Shown in pieces: positions 23,694 to 32,310 of a DNA stretch of 32,583 nt. The stretch lies in assembly GCA_031274525.1 (NCBI GenBank), contig JAISQA010000029.1, positions 1-32,583 of the forward strand, read 5' to 3'. This stretch comes from Candidatus Margulisiibacteriota bacterium (GTDB lineage: Bacteria > Margulisbacteria > Termititenacia > Termititenacales > Termititenacaceae). A model generated the notes under the pieces. The model was not told the origin of the DNA. It did not search any database and saw nothing but the letters and a program-made list of their open reading frames with translations. The position numbers were made by a program, and so were the translations under genes. The stretch's first letter is position 1. Each line of letters opens with the position of its first letter.

Positions 23694-25321
23694 CGGCCAC
23701 CGAGCTGACCGTCAATGATCTGCCCTGGCGGATCGAATGGAATCCCTGTCTGTGCAAACTGTGCGGCAGCTGTGTTGCCGCCTGTTCTTTCCGCGCGATC
23801 GAGGCCGGAGTGGAAGCGCGCCGGTATATTTATGCCGAGGGGGATATCCCTGAGCCGGTAGAGGGCGAGAAATATTCCGTGCCGGTTATCCGGCAGATCG
23901 CCGCTGTCAAGAATCACTGCGTGGGCTGCGGAATGTGCGAAAAGATCTGCCCCAACCGCGCCATTCGTCCGGTGCGCAATGAGGACAGCCGCTGGCCGGT
24001 CATCGCGCGCGAGGGCGGGCAGCCGGTCAAGCGCGGCGGCCGCGCCAATCTCAACGCGGACGACCGCACCTTTGACAAAATAGTGGTCGGGCGCATTTCG
24101 CAGATGACCGATCCTTCGCTGGATGCGGAGCGGCATACTTTTGATATTCTCGCGCCGTTCGGCCGCGTCCTGCCGGCCGCGCAGACGCCGCTCTCGGTCA
24201 AAGACGGCAGGCTGGTTTTAACTAAACCTCTGCCGCCGGTGCGCTGGATCTATCCGCTGATCTGCGGCGATATGTCTATCGGCGCTCTGTCGCCGCGTGC
24301 CTGGGAAGCGATCGCTCTGGCTGTCGCCTGTCTCAACGAAAAATATCAGCTGCCGGTGCGCATGTGTTCCGGCGAGGGCGGCATGCCCGTGCGTCTGCTC
24401 AAATCTAAATATCTCAAGTATCTGATTTTACAGATCGCTTCCGGTCATTTTGGCTGGAACCGCATCATCAAAGCCATGCCGGAAATGACGGAAGATCCGG
24501 CCGGGGTTATTATCAAGATCGGGCAGGGCGCGAAGCCCGGCGACGGCGGGCTTTTGCTGGCGGCCAAAGTCGCGCCGCATATTCAGGCGATCCGCGGTGT
24601 GCCCAAATCCGATCTGCTTTCGCCGCCCAATCATCAGGGGCTGTATTCTATCGAAGAGTCTGTCCAAAAAATGTTCCTGTCGCTGAACGCGGCCTTCAAA
24701 TTCCGCGTGCCGGTGGTCATCAAAACCTCGGCCACGGCTTCTTCGGTGTCGATATACAATAATTTACTGCGTGATCCCTACCATATCGTCGGCGGTTATT
24801 TTATCGACGGCCTTTACGGCGGCACCGGCGCGGCCAATGAAGTCTCGCTCGACCATACCGGCCACCCGATCGTTTCCAAGATCCGCGACTGTTATCTGGC
24901 GGCGGTGGCTCAAGGACGGCAGGGGCAGATCCCGCTCTGGGGCGCGGGCGGCATCGGCATGACCGGCAACGCCGCGGCGGACGCTTTCAAATTGATCTGT
25001 CTGGGCGCGAACGGCGTGTCGATCGGCAAGCTGCTGCTGCAAATAATGGGCTGCGTCGGCAATGACCACGGCCGTTGCAATGCCTGCAATACCGGCCTCT
25101 GTCCGACCGGTCTGACCACGCAGGACATTAAACTGGTGCGGCGTCTGGATGTAGACCGGGCGGCGCAGAATATCGTGGATTATATGCTGGCTTTTGATCA
25201 GGAACTGCGCAAGCTGATGGCGCCGATCGGCAATAGCTCTCTGCCGGTCGGCCGCTCGGATGCGCTGGTGGCCACGGATAAGGCCGTCGCGGAGCAGTTG
25301 AAAATACCTTATGCTTGTTAG
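23681..25321 (+). CDS. Glutamate synthase FMN-binding subunit with N-terminal 2x[4Fe-4S] ferredoxin
   Basis: A 546-residue core of archaeal-type glutamate synthase. Two ferredoxin clusters come first ('CKLCGSCVAACSFRAI', 'CVGCGMCEKICPNRAI'). The TIM barrel follows with 'GDMSIGALSPRAWEAIA', 'IKIGQGAKPGDGGLL', 'SPPNHQGLYSIE', the FMN site 'GAGGIGMTGNAAADAFKLICLGANGVSIGK' and the [3Fe-4S] motif 'CNACNTGLCPTG'. It aminates 2-oxoglutarate to glutamate using ammonia from the amidotransferase. Length and order match known split enzymes. Eight bases separate it from the third subunit. Confidence 0.95.
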   Translation: MEAVTATELTVNDLPWRIEWNPCLCKLCGSCVAACSFRAIEAGVEARRYIYAEGDIPEPVEGEKYSVPVIRQIAAVKNHCVGCGMCEKICPNRAIRPVRNEDSRWPVIAREGGQPVKRGGRANLNADDRTFDKIVVGRISQMTDPSLDAERHTFDILAPFGRVLPAAQTPLSVKDGRLVLTKPLPPVRWIYPLICGDMSIGALSPRAWEAIALAVACLNEKYQLPVRMCSGEGGMPVRLLKSKYLKYLILQIASGHFGWNRIIKAMPEMTEDPAGVIIKIGQGAKPGDGGLLLAAKVAPHIQAIRGVPKSDLLSPPNHQGLYSIEESVQKMFLSLNAAFKFRVPVVIKTSATASSVSIYNNLLRDPYHIVGGYFIDGLYGGTGAANEVSLDHTGHPIVSKIRDCYLAAVAQGRQGQIPLWGAGGIGMTGNAAADAFKLICLGANGVSIGKLLLQIMGCVGNDHGRCNACNTGLCPTGLTTQDIKLVRRLDVDRAAQNIVDYMLAFDQELRKLMAPIGNSSLPVGRSDALVATDKAVAEQLKIPYAC

Positions 25322-25329
25322 GAAATAAA

Positions 25330-27648
25330 ATGGTCATTAAAATTAACTCACAGGAAGGCAGCAAGCGGCTCTCGACACAGGAGCTGCTGCAGGCGATTTA
25401 TAGCGGGATAGAGCAGGGCGAGACGGAGTTTGAGATCGCGGCCTGCGGCCAGCACGATATCGGCGGCCCGCTGTGGTCGGCTAAAGGGCCTTTGACTTTT
25501 CGCGTGACCAATCCCGGCCAGCGTGTCGGCTCCATGTGCATGGAAGGCACCACGGTCATTGTGGAAGGTTCGGCGTCCGCGGATGTCGGCTGGCTGAATG
25601 CCGGCGGCGAGATAATCGTCAAGGGCGACGGCGGCGATACGACCGGGCACTGCGCCGCTTCCGGCAAGATTTTTGTCGGCGGCCGCGGTGGCACGCGCAC
25701 CGGCTCGCTGATGAAGCATGACCCGGCTTATGCGCCGCCGGAATTATGGATACTCAAAAACACCGGCTCTTTCAGTTTTGAATTTATGGGCGGCGGTATT
25801 GCCGTGGTCTGCGGCGTGGATGTGCCGGAGGGCGTGTCTTTGCTGGGCGAGAGAGCCTGCGCGGGCATGGTCGGCGGCACTGTTTATTTTCGCGGCGCGC
25901 CGGGCAGTGTGACCGCGGCCGCGGCGAAAATCACAGAACTGGACGAAAAAGATAAAAAATTTCTGACCGCCAACCTGCCGGTTTTTTTACAGAAAATCGC
26001 GCGGCCGGAACTATTGTCCGAGCTGCAGGATCTGCGGCCGTGGCAGAAAATTACCGCCAGAACTTACGCCGAGCGCGCGCAAAAAGAACGTCCCTCGCTG
26101 CGGGATTTCCGGCTCAAAGAGTGGGTGCCGGGCGGCATATTCGGTGATATTTATCCCGATGATGCCCGGGTGGTGGGTCTGGTCAATCACGCGGCTGACC
26201 GTCTGCGTATCCCGGACTGGCAGAATTACGCGGCCGCCGCGCCCTGCGAGGACGCCTGTTTTGCCAGAATACCGTCGCAGATGCGCTTTGCGCTGCTGCG
26301 CCAGAACCGGCTGGCCGACGCGTACAAATTGATCCTCGAATATTCGCCGTTTCCCGGCTCGGTCTGCGGCTCGGTCTGCCCCAGCCCCTGTATGACGGCC
26401 TGCACACGCTGCCGCGTGGATGAGCCGCTCAATATCAAGGCGCTGGGCGCCTTCAGCGCGGATATTCCCGCGCCCCGCCGGGCCAGAGACACCGGCCGCA
26501 AAATAGCCGTAGTCGGCGCCGGGGTCGGCGGCCTCACCGCCGCTTGGCTGCTGCGCCTGCGCGGACACGCGGTGACTGTTTACGAAAAAGACGCTCAGAT
26601 CGGCGGTAAATTATTTAACGCGGTCTCGCGGGAACGGCTGGATTTTACGGTTTTGCAAAAAGAGCTGGCCAGAATTAAGTCCACGGGCATTGAGTTTAAG
26701 ACCAGCACGCCGGTCGATAAAAAGCTGTATCAGCAGCTGAAAAAAGATTATGACTGTGTGGTGCTGGCGATCGGCGCTTATCAGCCCAAAACTCCGCCGT
26801 GGCCGGGCAAAGAACGGCTGCTGCCTTCTCTGGATTTTTTGAAAAAAGTAAACAATGGCGAGAAGCCGCGGATCGGTAAAAAAGTGGTGGTCATCGGTGC
26901 GGGCAATTCCGGCATGGATGTGGTGTTTGGCGCGTATGCCTGCGGAGCCAGAGAAGTTACGGCGATCGATGTGCAGCAGCCCTCGGCCTTTGCGCTGGAA
27001 ATAGACCGCGCCAAAGCGCTCGGCGCGCATATACTCTGGCCGGTGTTCACGGAAGAAATTACGGCGGAGGGCGTGAAACTCAAAGACGGCAAAATCCTGC
27101 CGGCGGATACGGTGATTATCTCTATCGGCGAGGCGCCGCTGGCCGCGGAGATATTAGACGCGCCGGAATTAGACCGCGGTTATCTGAAAACTCAGGCCGG
27201 CCGTCTGCTGGCCGACAATGTTTACGCCATAGGCGATTTGACGAAGCTGGGCTTACTGGTCGAGGCTATCGGCGGCGGACGGGAAGCCGCTTTGCGGATC
27301 AACGCCGCGCTGCACAATGAACCTTACGCCGCCGGGCCGCAGACCAGAATCCCGGTAGATCAGTTATCGCTCGCTTATTTTACCTGCGCGGAAATTACCG
27401 CGGCTGACCGGAATGCCAGCCGTGAAGACGCTATTTTACAGGAAGCCAGAAAATGTATCAGCTGCGGCACCTGCCGCGACTGCCAGATGTGTCTCAAAGC
27501 CTGCCCGGAACACGCGATATCCCGCACGGTCAAGGCGGAGGACAATACCTATGCCTATTCTTCCGACCCCAAAAAATGCATCGGTTGCGGGATTTGCGAG
27601 GGTGTCTGTCCCTGCGGCGTCTGGCGGCTGAAAGATAATCCGCTGTAG
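25330..27648 (+). CDS. Fusion of glutamate synthase GXGXG domain, GltD-like oxidoreductase and C-terminal ferredoxin
   Basis: A 772-residue fusion. Residues 1-240 are the right-handed beta-helix GXGXG domain of GltB ('GQHDIGGPLWSAKGPLTFRV', 'GWLNAGGEIIVKGDGGDTTGH'). About 300-690 is a GltD-like flavoprotein: cysteines in 'CEDACFARIP' and 'CGSVCPSPCMTACTR', FAD motif 'IAVVGAGVGGLTAAWLLRLRGH', NAD(P) motif 'VVVIGAGNSGMDVVFGAYACGA', and 'NVYAIGDLTKLG'. The last 70 residues hold two [4Fe-4S] clusters ('CISCGTCRDCQMCLKAC', 'CIGCGICEGVCPCG'). It provides electrons from NAD(P)H or ferredoxin to the FMN subunit. AGGA before ATG 25330 decides the start over the track's TTG at 25315. Confidence 0.92.
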   Translation: MVIKINSQEGSKRLSTQELLQAIYSGIEQGETEFEIAACGQHDIGGPLWSAKGPLTFRVTNPGQRVGSMCMEGTTVIVEGSASADVGWLNAGGEIIVKGDGGDTTGHCAASGKIFVGGRGGTRTGSLMKHDPAYAPPELWILKNTGSFSFEFMGGGIAVVCGVDVPEGVSLLGERACAGMVGGTVYFRGAPGSVTAAAAKITELDEKDKKFLTANLPVFLQKIARPELLSELQDLRPWQKITARTYAERAQKERPSLRDFRLKEWVPGGIFGDIYPDDARVVGLVNHAADRLRIPDWQNYAAAAPCEDACFARIPSQMRFALLRQNRLADAYKLILEYSPFPGSVCGSVCPSPCMTACTRCRVDEPLNIKALGAFSADIPAPRRARDTGRKIAVVGAGVGGLTAAWLLRLRGHAVTVYEKDAQIGGKLFNAVSRERLDFTVLQKELARIKSTGIEFKTSTPVDKKLYQQLKKDYDCVVLAIGAYQPKTPPWPGKERLLPSLDFLKKVNNGEKPRIGKKVVVIGAGNSGMDVVFGAYACGAREVTAIDVQQPSAFALEIDRAKALGAHILWPVFTEEITAEGVKLKDGKILPADTVIISIGEAPLAAEILDAPELDRGYLKTQAGRLLADNVYAIGDLTKLGLLVEAIGGGREAALRINAALHNEPYAAGPQTRIPVDQLSLAYFTCAEITAADRNASREDAILQEARKCISCGTCRDCQMCLKACPEHAISRTVKAEDNTYAYSSDPKKCIGCGICEGVCPCGVWRLKDNPL

Positions 27649-27672
27649 CGGTACGCCGGTGGCGCTCCGGAT

Positions 27673-29349
27673 ATGTTAAAATTCAGCGTGTCCAAAGTTC
27701 TCTTCTTGTTTTGCTGGACGGTTCTGGTCTGGGCGGATTTTTCCGGGCAGATCATCCGCGCCGGGCAGTGGGATAATTATGGCCACGAAGTCAGACTGAT
27801 CCGGCCTCCTGCAGGCGCGGCGGAGCAGGATGTTTTCACTGCGGTGACGGCGGTCAACGGGCGTTTCCTTTTTACCGGGCTGCCGCCCGGAGCCTATACT
27901 TTGCAGGTATATAATGAGCAGGACAGGCTGCTTACGGCCGCGCTGGAAATTCCGGCGTCTGATTTTTTCTGGAAATATGCCGGGCCGGACAAAGACGGGC
28001 TGTCTTTCGCGGTCTTGAATCTGGGGCTTACCGCTTTGATATTTTTCTCCGCTTTGCTGCTCTGGCTGAAACGCCCTGCCTTGAAATCCCGGCAGATATT
28101 CGGGCTGGCGGTCAGTTTTACTTTGTATACCGGCACGGATTTTTTGCAGAATGTGCTGGCCTGGCGCGGGCTGGAAGGTCTGGCCGGCAGCCTTTTCTTC
28201 TGGAAACACATTGGCTCGGCCTGGTTCGGGTATCTGTTCTATAAATTCTGGGCGGATTTTGGCACCGTCAAACAGACCAGAGACTTTTACTGGCTGCTGC
28301 CGCTGGGGGAAAGTCTGATACTTTGCACCTGGCCGTTTTTTGGCCTCGACGCCGCTTTTGAAAAATTCTGGTTTTTCAGCTTTGCTTTTTTGCGTTTGGT
28401 CATAATGCTGCAATTAGTTTTATTTATCGCCGCCGGTATCTGGCTGGTCTTTCGCCGGAAAAATCAGGAAAAAGCGGTTTTATTCCGGAGTATTTTGACC
28501 GCCACGCAGTATGTTTTTGTGCTGCTGATCCTGTTACTGCTGGGTCTGGTTTTACTGCCGCTGCTCTTCCGGCAGGGCGCAGAATTTTTTGACCAGCAGT
28601 ATGTTTTGACGGCGCTCATTTTCGGCGTGATCTTATTCGGCTGGCTGGCCAGCACAGAAATCTATCAGCAGTTATGGCAGGCTCAGCTCAGACTGGAGCA
28701 GCAGGAGCGCTTGAGCGCGCTGGGCGTGCTGGCTTCCGGTCTGGCGCACGAGATCAAAAACCCGCTGGCGGCGCTCAGCAATATTATCAGCCTGCTGCCG
28801 GCCCGTTACCGGCAGGCGGAATTTCGCGCGGAGTTTATGGCTATAGTGCCGCGGCAGATTGACCGGATAAATAATCTGTTGACCGATCTGCTGTCGCTCA
28901 GCCGTCCGTCGGCGGCCAGAAAACAGACACTTTGGCTGGAGCGGCTGCTGGCCAGCAGCCTTGTTTTGCTGCAAGCGCAGGCGCGCCAGCAGAACGTAAA
29001 TATTGTGACCGAGCTGGCCGCCGGTTTAAAATTGTGCGGCGAGGCGCGCCGGCTGGAGCAGGTGTTTCTCAATCTGGGGCTCAATGCCCTGCAGGCCATG
29101 CCGCGCGGCGGCACGCTCACTGTCCGCGCCCTCCGGCAGGGCCGGCAAAAAATAATAATTTTTCAGGACACCGGCGGCGGGATACGGCCGGAAATTCTGG
29201 ACAGAATTTTTGATCCTTTCTTTACGACCAGAAAAACCGGCACCGGACTGGGCTTGAGCCTCAGCAAAAAGATTCTGGATGAGCACAAAATAAAAATAGA
29301 AATTCAGCCGCAGCCGCGGCGGGGCACAGCCGTAAAGCTGACGTTTTGA
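27673..29349 (+). CDS. Membrane sensor histidine kinase with periplasmic carboxypeptidase-regulatory-like domain
   Basis: A 558-residue kinase. A signal-like helix is followed by a beta domain ('FSGQIIRAG..', '[21 protein letters not shown]') of the CarboxypepD-regulatory type, then about seven membrane helices (residues 115-330). The kinase core has the H-box '[13 protein letters not shown]' with His359, N-box '[11 protein letters not shown]', and G-boxes '[22 protein letters not shown]' and '[13 protein letters not shown]'. It phosphorylates a response regulator that is not encoded in the window. It starts 24 bases after the glutamate synthase operon without a clear Shine-Dalgarno or promoter, so co-transcription is likely. 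It converges with the zinc-ribbon gene by one base. Confidence 0.92.
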   Translation: MLKFSVSKVLFLFCWTVLVWADFSGQIIRAGQWDNYGHEVRLIRPPAGAAEQDVFTAVTAVNGRFLFTGLPPGAYTLQVYNEQDRLLTAALEIPASDFFWKYAGPDKDGLSFAVLNLGLTALIFFSALLLWLKRPALKSRQIFGLAVSFTLYTGTDFLQNVLAWRGLEGLAGSLFFWKHIGSAWFGYLFYKFWADFGTVKQTRDFYWLLPLGESLILCTWPFFGLDAAFEKFWFFSFAFLRLVIMLQLVLFIAAGIWLVFRRKNQEKAVLFRSILTATQYVFVLLILLLLGLVLLPLLFRQGAEFFDQQYVLTALIFGVILFGWLASTEIYQQLWQAQLRLEQQERLSALGVLASGLAHEIKNPLAALSNIISLLPARYRQAEFRAEFMAIVPRQIDRINNLLTDLLSLSRPSAARKQTLWLERLLASSLVLLQAQARQQNVNIVTELAAGLKLCGEARRLEQVFLNLGLNALQAMPRGGTLTVRALRQGRQKIIIFQDTGGGIRPEILDRIFDPFFTTRKTGTGLGLSLSKKILDEHKIKIEIQPQPRRGTAVKLTF

Positions 29350-29350
29350 G

Positions 29351-29857
29351 CTACCGGTACGCGCGCTGTAAATATTCGTCCTGTGCCGCCGCTAAGTATC
29401 TGGCCGCGTCCGGCTCCAGCGGGTAATTTTTATTTTTGGCCCAGGCCAGATATTTGTGCACCAGCCAGGGGCTGGCAGAGACCGGCGGCCAGAGCGCGGC
29501 AAATAAGGCGGCGTCCCCGGCCTGCACTTCCAGCAGATTGGCCAGAAAATCCGGGTCGGAAATATATTCTTGCAGCAGCCGCGCGGCTTCCGCCGGGGCG
29601 GTCTGCTGGAGAAATATAGCCAGCGCCAGTCTGGCCAGATATTTGTTCGGATGCGTGCATAAACTGAGCAGTGTGCTCTGCTCCTGCGCGGGGAGCTCGT
29701 TTTTGAGAGTTTCCAGCTCGCGGACAGAAAGGAATTTTTTAGCGGTTAATTCGAGTACCGGGGCCGCGGCGGTTTGCGGCTGCCCGCAAAAATTACAAAA
29801 TTTAGCTCCGGCGTTGATGAGTTTCCGGCAGGCCGGACATTTCCGTTTATTTTCCAT
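29351..29857 (-). CDS. Zinc-ribbon protein with helical C-terminus
   Basis: A 168-residue cytoplasmic protein. The N-terminal double CxxC ('KCPACRKLINAGAKFCNFCGQ') is a classic zinc ribbon, followed by about 130 mostly helical, Ala/Leu-rich residues that may form HEAT- or TPR-like repeats. No enzymatic motif is seen. The minus-strand TATAAT (29875-29870) ends twelve bases before the ATG, giving a leader of only about five bases. It is divergent from the pseudopilin-like genes with overlapping promoters. Function unknown; a scaffold or regulatory role is possible. Confidence 0.75.
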   Translation of the reverse strand: MENKRKCPACRKLINAGAKFCNFCGQPQTAAAPVLELTAKKFLSVRELETLKNELPAQEQSTLLSLCTHPNKYLARLALAIFLQQTAPAEAARLLQEYISDPDFLANLLEVQAGDAALFAALWPPVSASPWLVHKYLAWAKNKNYPLEPDAARYLAAAQDEYLQRAYR

Positions 29858-29869
29858 AAGCTGGCGTTT

Positions 29870-29884
29870 ATTATATGTTATAAT
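29870..29884. promoter_or_regulatory. Back-to-back -10 boxes of divergent leaderless genes
   Basis: Plus-strand TATAAT at 29879-29884 ends six bases before the GTG at 29891, and minus-strand TATAAT at 29875-29870 serves the zinc-ribbon gene. The two boxes are only three bases apart, so the polymerases would compete. Confidence 0.55.
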
Positions 29885-29890
29885 TCAGGG

Positions 29891-30301
29891 GTGCGCCAGG
29901 GATTTATCTATATCCGCCTGCAAATTTACTTTGTTTTAGCGGCGCTGATCATAGGCAGCGCTTTGTTTTTTGTCCTGCGGATCACGCATCAGGACTGGCA
30001 GTTTGAGCGGCGGGTCAGAGACGCGGTTTTGCTCAATCAAGCGCTGGATGTGCTGGCCGAGGATATAAAATATGCGGAGCGAGTGCAGGTGGCGGCGGAC
30101 AGCATTATAGTTACCCGGCAAAATATTGATTATGCTTATTTTCTAAATGCGCAGCGGCTGGTGCGCCGCAAGGACAGTTATCTGTATCTCACGCCGGCGG
30201 AGCTGGCCTTGAGCGCGCTGGGTTTCCGGGAAGAAAACGGAACACTGCACCTAACGCTGACCGCCGGTGCGCAAAACTGGGAGAGGCGGATCCGGCGGTG
30301 A
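29891..30301 (+). CDS. Pseudopilin-like / PilW-GspJ-type small membrane protein
   Basis: A 136-residue protein from a GTG start. A short positively charged N-terminus (VRQGFIYIR) is followed by one strong hydrophobic helix ('IYFVLAALIIGSALFFVLRI') and then a soluble domain with 'DVLAEDIKYAERVQVAADSIIV', resembling the N-terminal helix and body of minor pseudopilins such as GspJ or PilW. A canonical G-FTLIE prepilin motif is not clear; 'QGFIYI' is only a loose match. It overlaps the next gene by four bases (GTGA). Its -10 box lies six bases before the GTG, and there is no Shine-Dalgarno. The ORF track's start (29774) is antisense to the zinc-ribbon gene. Confidence 0.65.
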   Translation: MRQGFIYIRLQIYFVLAALIIGSALFFVLRITHQDWQFERRVRDAVLLNQALDVLAEDIKYAERVQVAADSIIVTRQNIDYAYFLNAQRLVRRKDSYLYLTPAELALSALGFREENGTLHLTLTAGAQNWERRIRR

Positions 30302-30690
30302 GAAAAGGCTTTGCCTATCTAGCGGCTTTGTTTTTGCTGGTTATCCTGCTCGGCGCGGCGGGTTACTTTGCGCTGTCCGCCCGGCATTGGCGCGGACTGG
30401 CGCAGGCTGATTCCTGCGGCCTGCAGGCGCAGGTCATGGCGGAGAACGCGGTGGAGTATTACCGGAGAGAACAGCCGCCGCTGGTAAAAAATCAGGTCAG
30501 TAAAATTGACCGGGATATTTTGCTGCTGCTGGAGGGCCGGGATTATGCTCTGGCGGAGCAGGGCTTTCGGATCGTAATGAATAAAAACTCTATCTATTTT
30601 ATCGGTTATGCCGGGCAATTGCCGGAGCCAGTAGCGCTGAAAATATTGTATACTGGGGAGGGGGGTCAGCCGCAACCGTGGTACGAGTAA
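30298..30690 (+). CDS. Second pseudopilin-like small membrane protein (PilX/GspK-like)
   Basis: A 130-residue protein from a GTG start with 'MRKGFAYLAALFLLVILLGAAGYFALSARHW', a single N-terminal helix after a short basic leader, as in PilX/GspK-type minor pilins. The 'QAQVMAENAVEYYRREQP' stretch continues the helix that packs in the pilus core. The C-terminal half has short beta strands. Start and stop overlap both neighbours. Together with the previous gene it may form the tip or an export pseudopilus for the downstream protease, which is inference from order only. Confidence 0.6.
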   Translation: MRKGFAYLAALFLLVILLGAAGYFALSARHWRGLAQADSCGLQAQVMAENAVEYYRREQPPLVKNQVSKIDRDILLLLEGRDYALAEQGFRIVMNKNSIYFIGYAGQLPEPVALKILYTGEGGQPQPWYE

Positions 30691-32288
30691 TAATTTTTGG
30701 TTTGTGCTGGGGCCTGCTGTGGGCCGAATATGTTCCGAATCAGGTTTTGGTCAAAATCAAACCGGAGGTCTCCGGAATTCAGACCCAGGGCCTGAACAAT
30801 GTTTTTTCGGCAAAACTTAAAAATCTGCTGGACAGTCAGGGCGCGGTTAGTATACGCAGGGTTATCCCTGCGGAGAGCGCGTCCGGTTCTGTTCCGCGGC
30901 AGTTCGCTGTGAAGGCGCAGTCCGTGGCCAGCCCGCTGGATAGATATTATCTGGCGGAGTATCCCGCTACTATCAATGTAGAGCTGCTGGTCGAGCTGCT
31001 CAAATCCGATCCAGAGGTCGAAGACGCTCAGCCTAACTATATTTACAGGCTGTTCGATACCGTACCCAATGATACGTATTACAACAGCAGGCAAAGAGAT
31101 TATCTTGATCAAATAGCGGCGGCTCAGGGCTGGGACATCTCCACCGGCAGCGCCGCGGTAACAATAGCCGTGGTGGACACAGGGGTAAAGAGCTCTCACC
31201 CGGACCTGGCTGGCAAAGTGGTGGACGGTTATAACTCGCTTTCAGACGTAGAGGGTATTCCCGCCAGCGATGATGATAATGGTCACGGCACGATAGTGGC
31301 CGGGATCGCCGCGGCGATTGGCAATAACGGCACCGGAGTCGCCGGTCTGGACTGGAACGCCCGGATAATTGCGATCAAGGTTTTTGATGCCAGCGGTACA
31401 AGCGGCACGTCTACGGTTATTTCACGAGGTATTAAAAAAGCCGCGGATAAGGGCGCGCAGGTCATCAATATGAGTCTGGGCGGTATATCCAGCAATGGGG
31501 ATCCGCTGTTTAAGGATGTCTGTGATTATGCTTATGATGATAAAGGCGCTGTGCTGGTTGCCGCAATGGGCAACATTAAACCTGAGAATGGATTTCATAA
31601 GGATTCTGTGGTTTATCCGGCCGCGCTGCCTAATGTCATTGGCGTCGGCAGTGTGGATCGTAATGACAATCTCTCCAGTTTTTCGGTGCAGGGCAGCGGC
31701 GGGCATACTGTGGAGCTGGTTGCGCCCGGAGAATTTATCTTTTCTACTTCTTATGACGGCACTGGCTATACATTGGGTTCCGGCACCAGCTTTGCCACGC
31801 CGCTGGTCAGCGGTCTGGCGGCCCTGCTCAAAGGTCAAAATCCGGCTTTGACCAATACCGAAATACGGACTATTCTGCGCGATACGGCGAAAGATCTGGG
31901 CGCCAGCGGCCGCGACGCCTGGTTTGGTTACGGACTTATCAATGTTTACGGGGCTTTGACCCGGACGCCCTATCAGGGCGCTGCCGGCAGTAAATTAGAA
32001 AAAGTCCTCTCTTTTCCCAATCCGGCCAGAGACCGGCTCAAATTTTCTTTTCAGCATGATAAAGACGTGGCAAGCGTGGACATAATTATTTATGACCAGC
32101 GCGGCCGTAAAATTACCACTCGGGAGTACGGTGCTGGTTTGGCCGGCAACTATGTCTCGCCGGAATGGGATTTGAAGACAGACGATAATAAATATCTGGC
32201 CAACGGCTCATACATATATGTGGTAAAAGTCACCAGCGCTGACGGCTCGGTCAGCTACGGCCGGAATGTGCTGACGATAGTACGTTAG
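30678..32288 (+). CDS. Secreted subtilisin-like serine protease (S8) with C-terminal FlgD/T9SS-like beta domain
   Basis: A 536-residue exported protease. Signal peptide MVRVIIFGLCWGLLWA, then an inhibitor-like propeptide ('NQVLVKIKPEV', 'LAEYPATINVELLVELLKSDPEVEDAQPNYIYR'). The catalytic triad is intact: Asp167 in 'VVDTGV', His203 in 'GHGT', Ser371 in 'GTSFATP', with oxyanion Asn299. The last 90 residues ('FPNPARDRLKFSF', 'VDIIIYDQRGRKI', 'LANGSYIYVVKV') form a FlgD-like/type-A beta domain of the kind found at the C-termini of secreted proteins in Gram-negative and candidate phyla, probably for surface display or sorting. GTG start at 30678, weak Shine-Dalgarno, overlapping the pseudopilin gene. 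Confidence 0.93.
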   Translation: MVRVIIFGLCWGLLWAEYVPNQVLVKIKPEVSGIQTQGLNNVFSAKLKNLLDSQGAVSIRRVIPAESASGSVPRQFAVKAQSVASPLDRYYLAEYPATINVELLVELLKSDPEVEDAQPNYIYRLFDTVPNDTYYNSRQRDYLDQIAAAQGWDISTGSAAVTIAVVDTGVKSSHPDLAGKVVDGYNSLSDVEGIPASDDDNGHGTIVAGIAAAIGNNGTGVAGLDWNARIIAIKVFDASGTSGTSTVISRGIKKAADKGAQVINMSLGGISSNGDPLFKDVCDYAYDDKGAVLVAAMGNIKPENGFHKDSVVYPAALPNVIGVGSVDRNDNLSSFSVQGSGGHTVELVAPGEFIFSTSYDGTGYTLGSGTSFATPLVSGLAALLKGQNPALTNTEIRTILRDTAKDLGASGRDAWFGYGLINVYGALTRTPYQGAAGSKLEKVLSFPNPARDRLKFSFQHDKDVASVDIIIYDQRGRKITTREYGAGLAGNYVSPEWDLKTDDNKYLANGSYIYVVKVTSADGSVSYGRNVLTIVR

Positions 32289-32297
32289 AAAATCAGC

Positions 32298-32303
32298 TAT
32301 AAT
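32298..32303 (+). promoter_or_regulatory. -10 box directly before the structured element
   Basis: TATAAT ends seven bases before the first base of the closing stem at 32311, so transcription would begin at or one base before the stem. No clear -35 is visible. Confidence 0.45.
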
Positions 32304-32310
32304 GTTTAAA

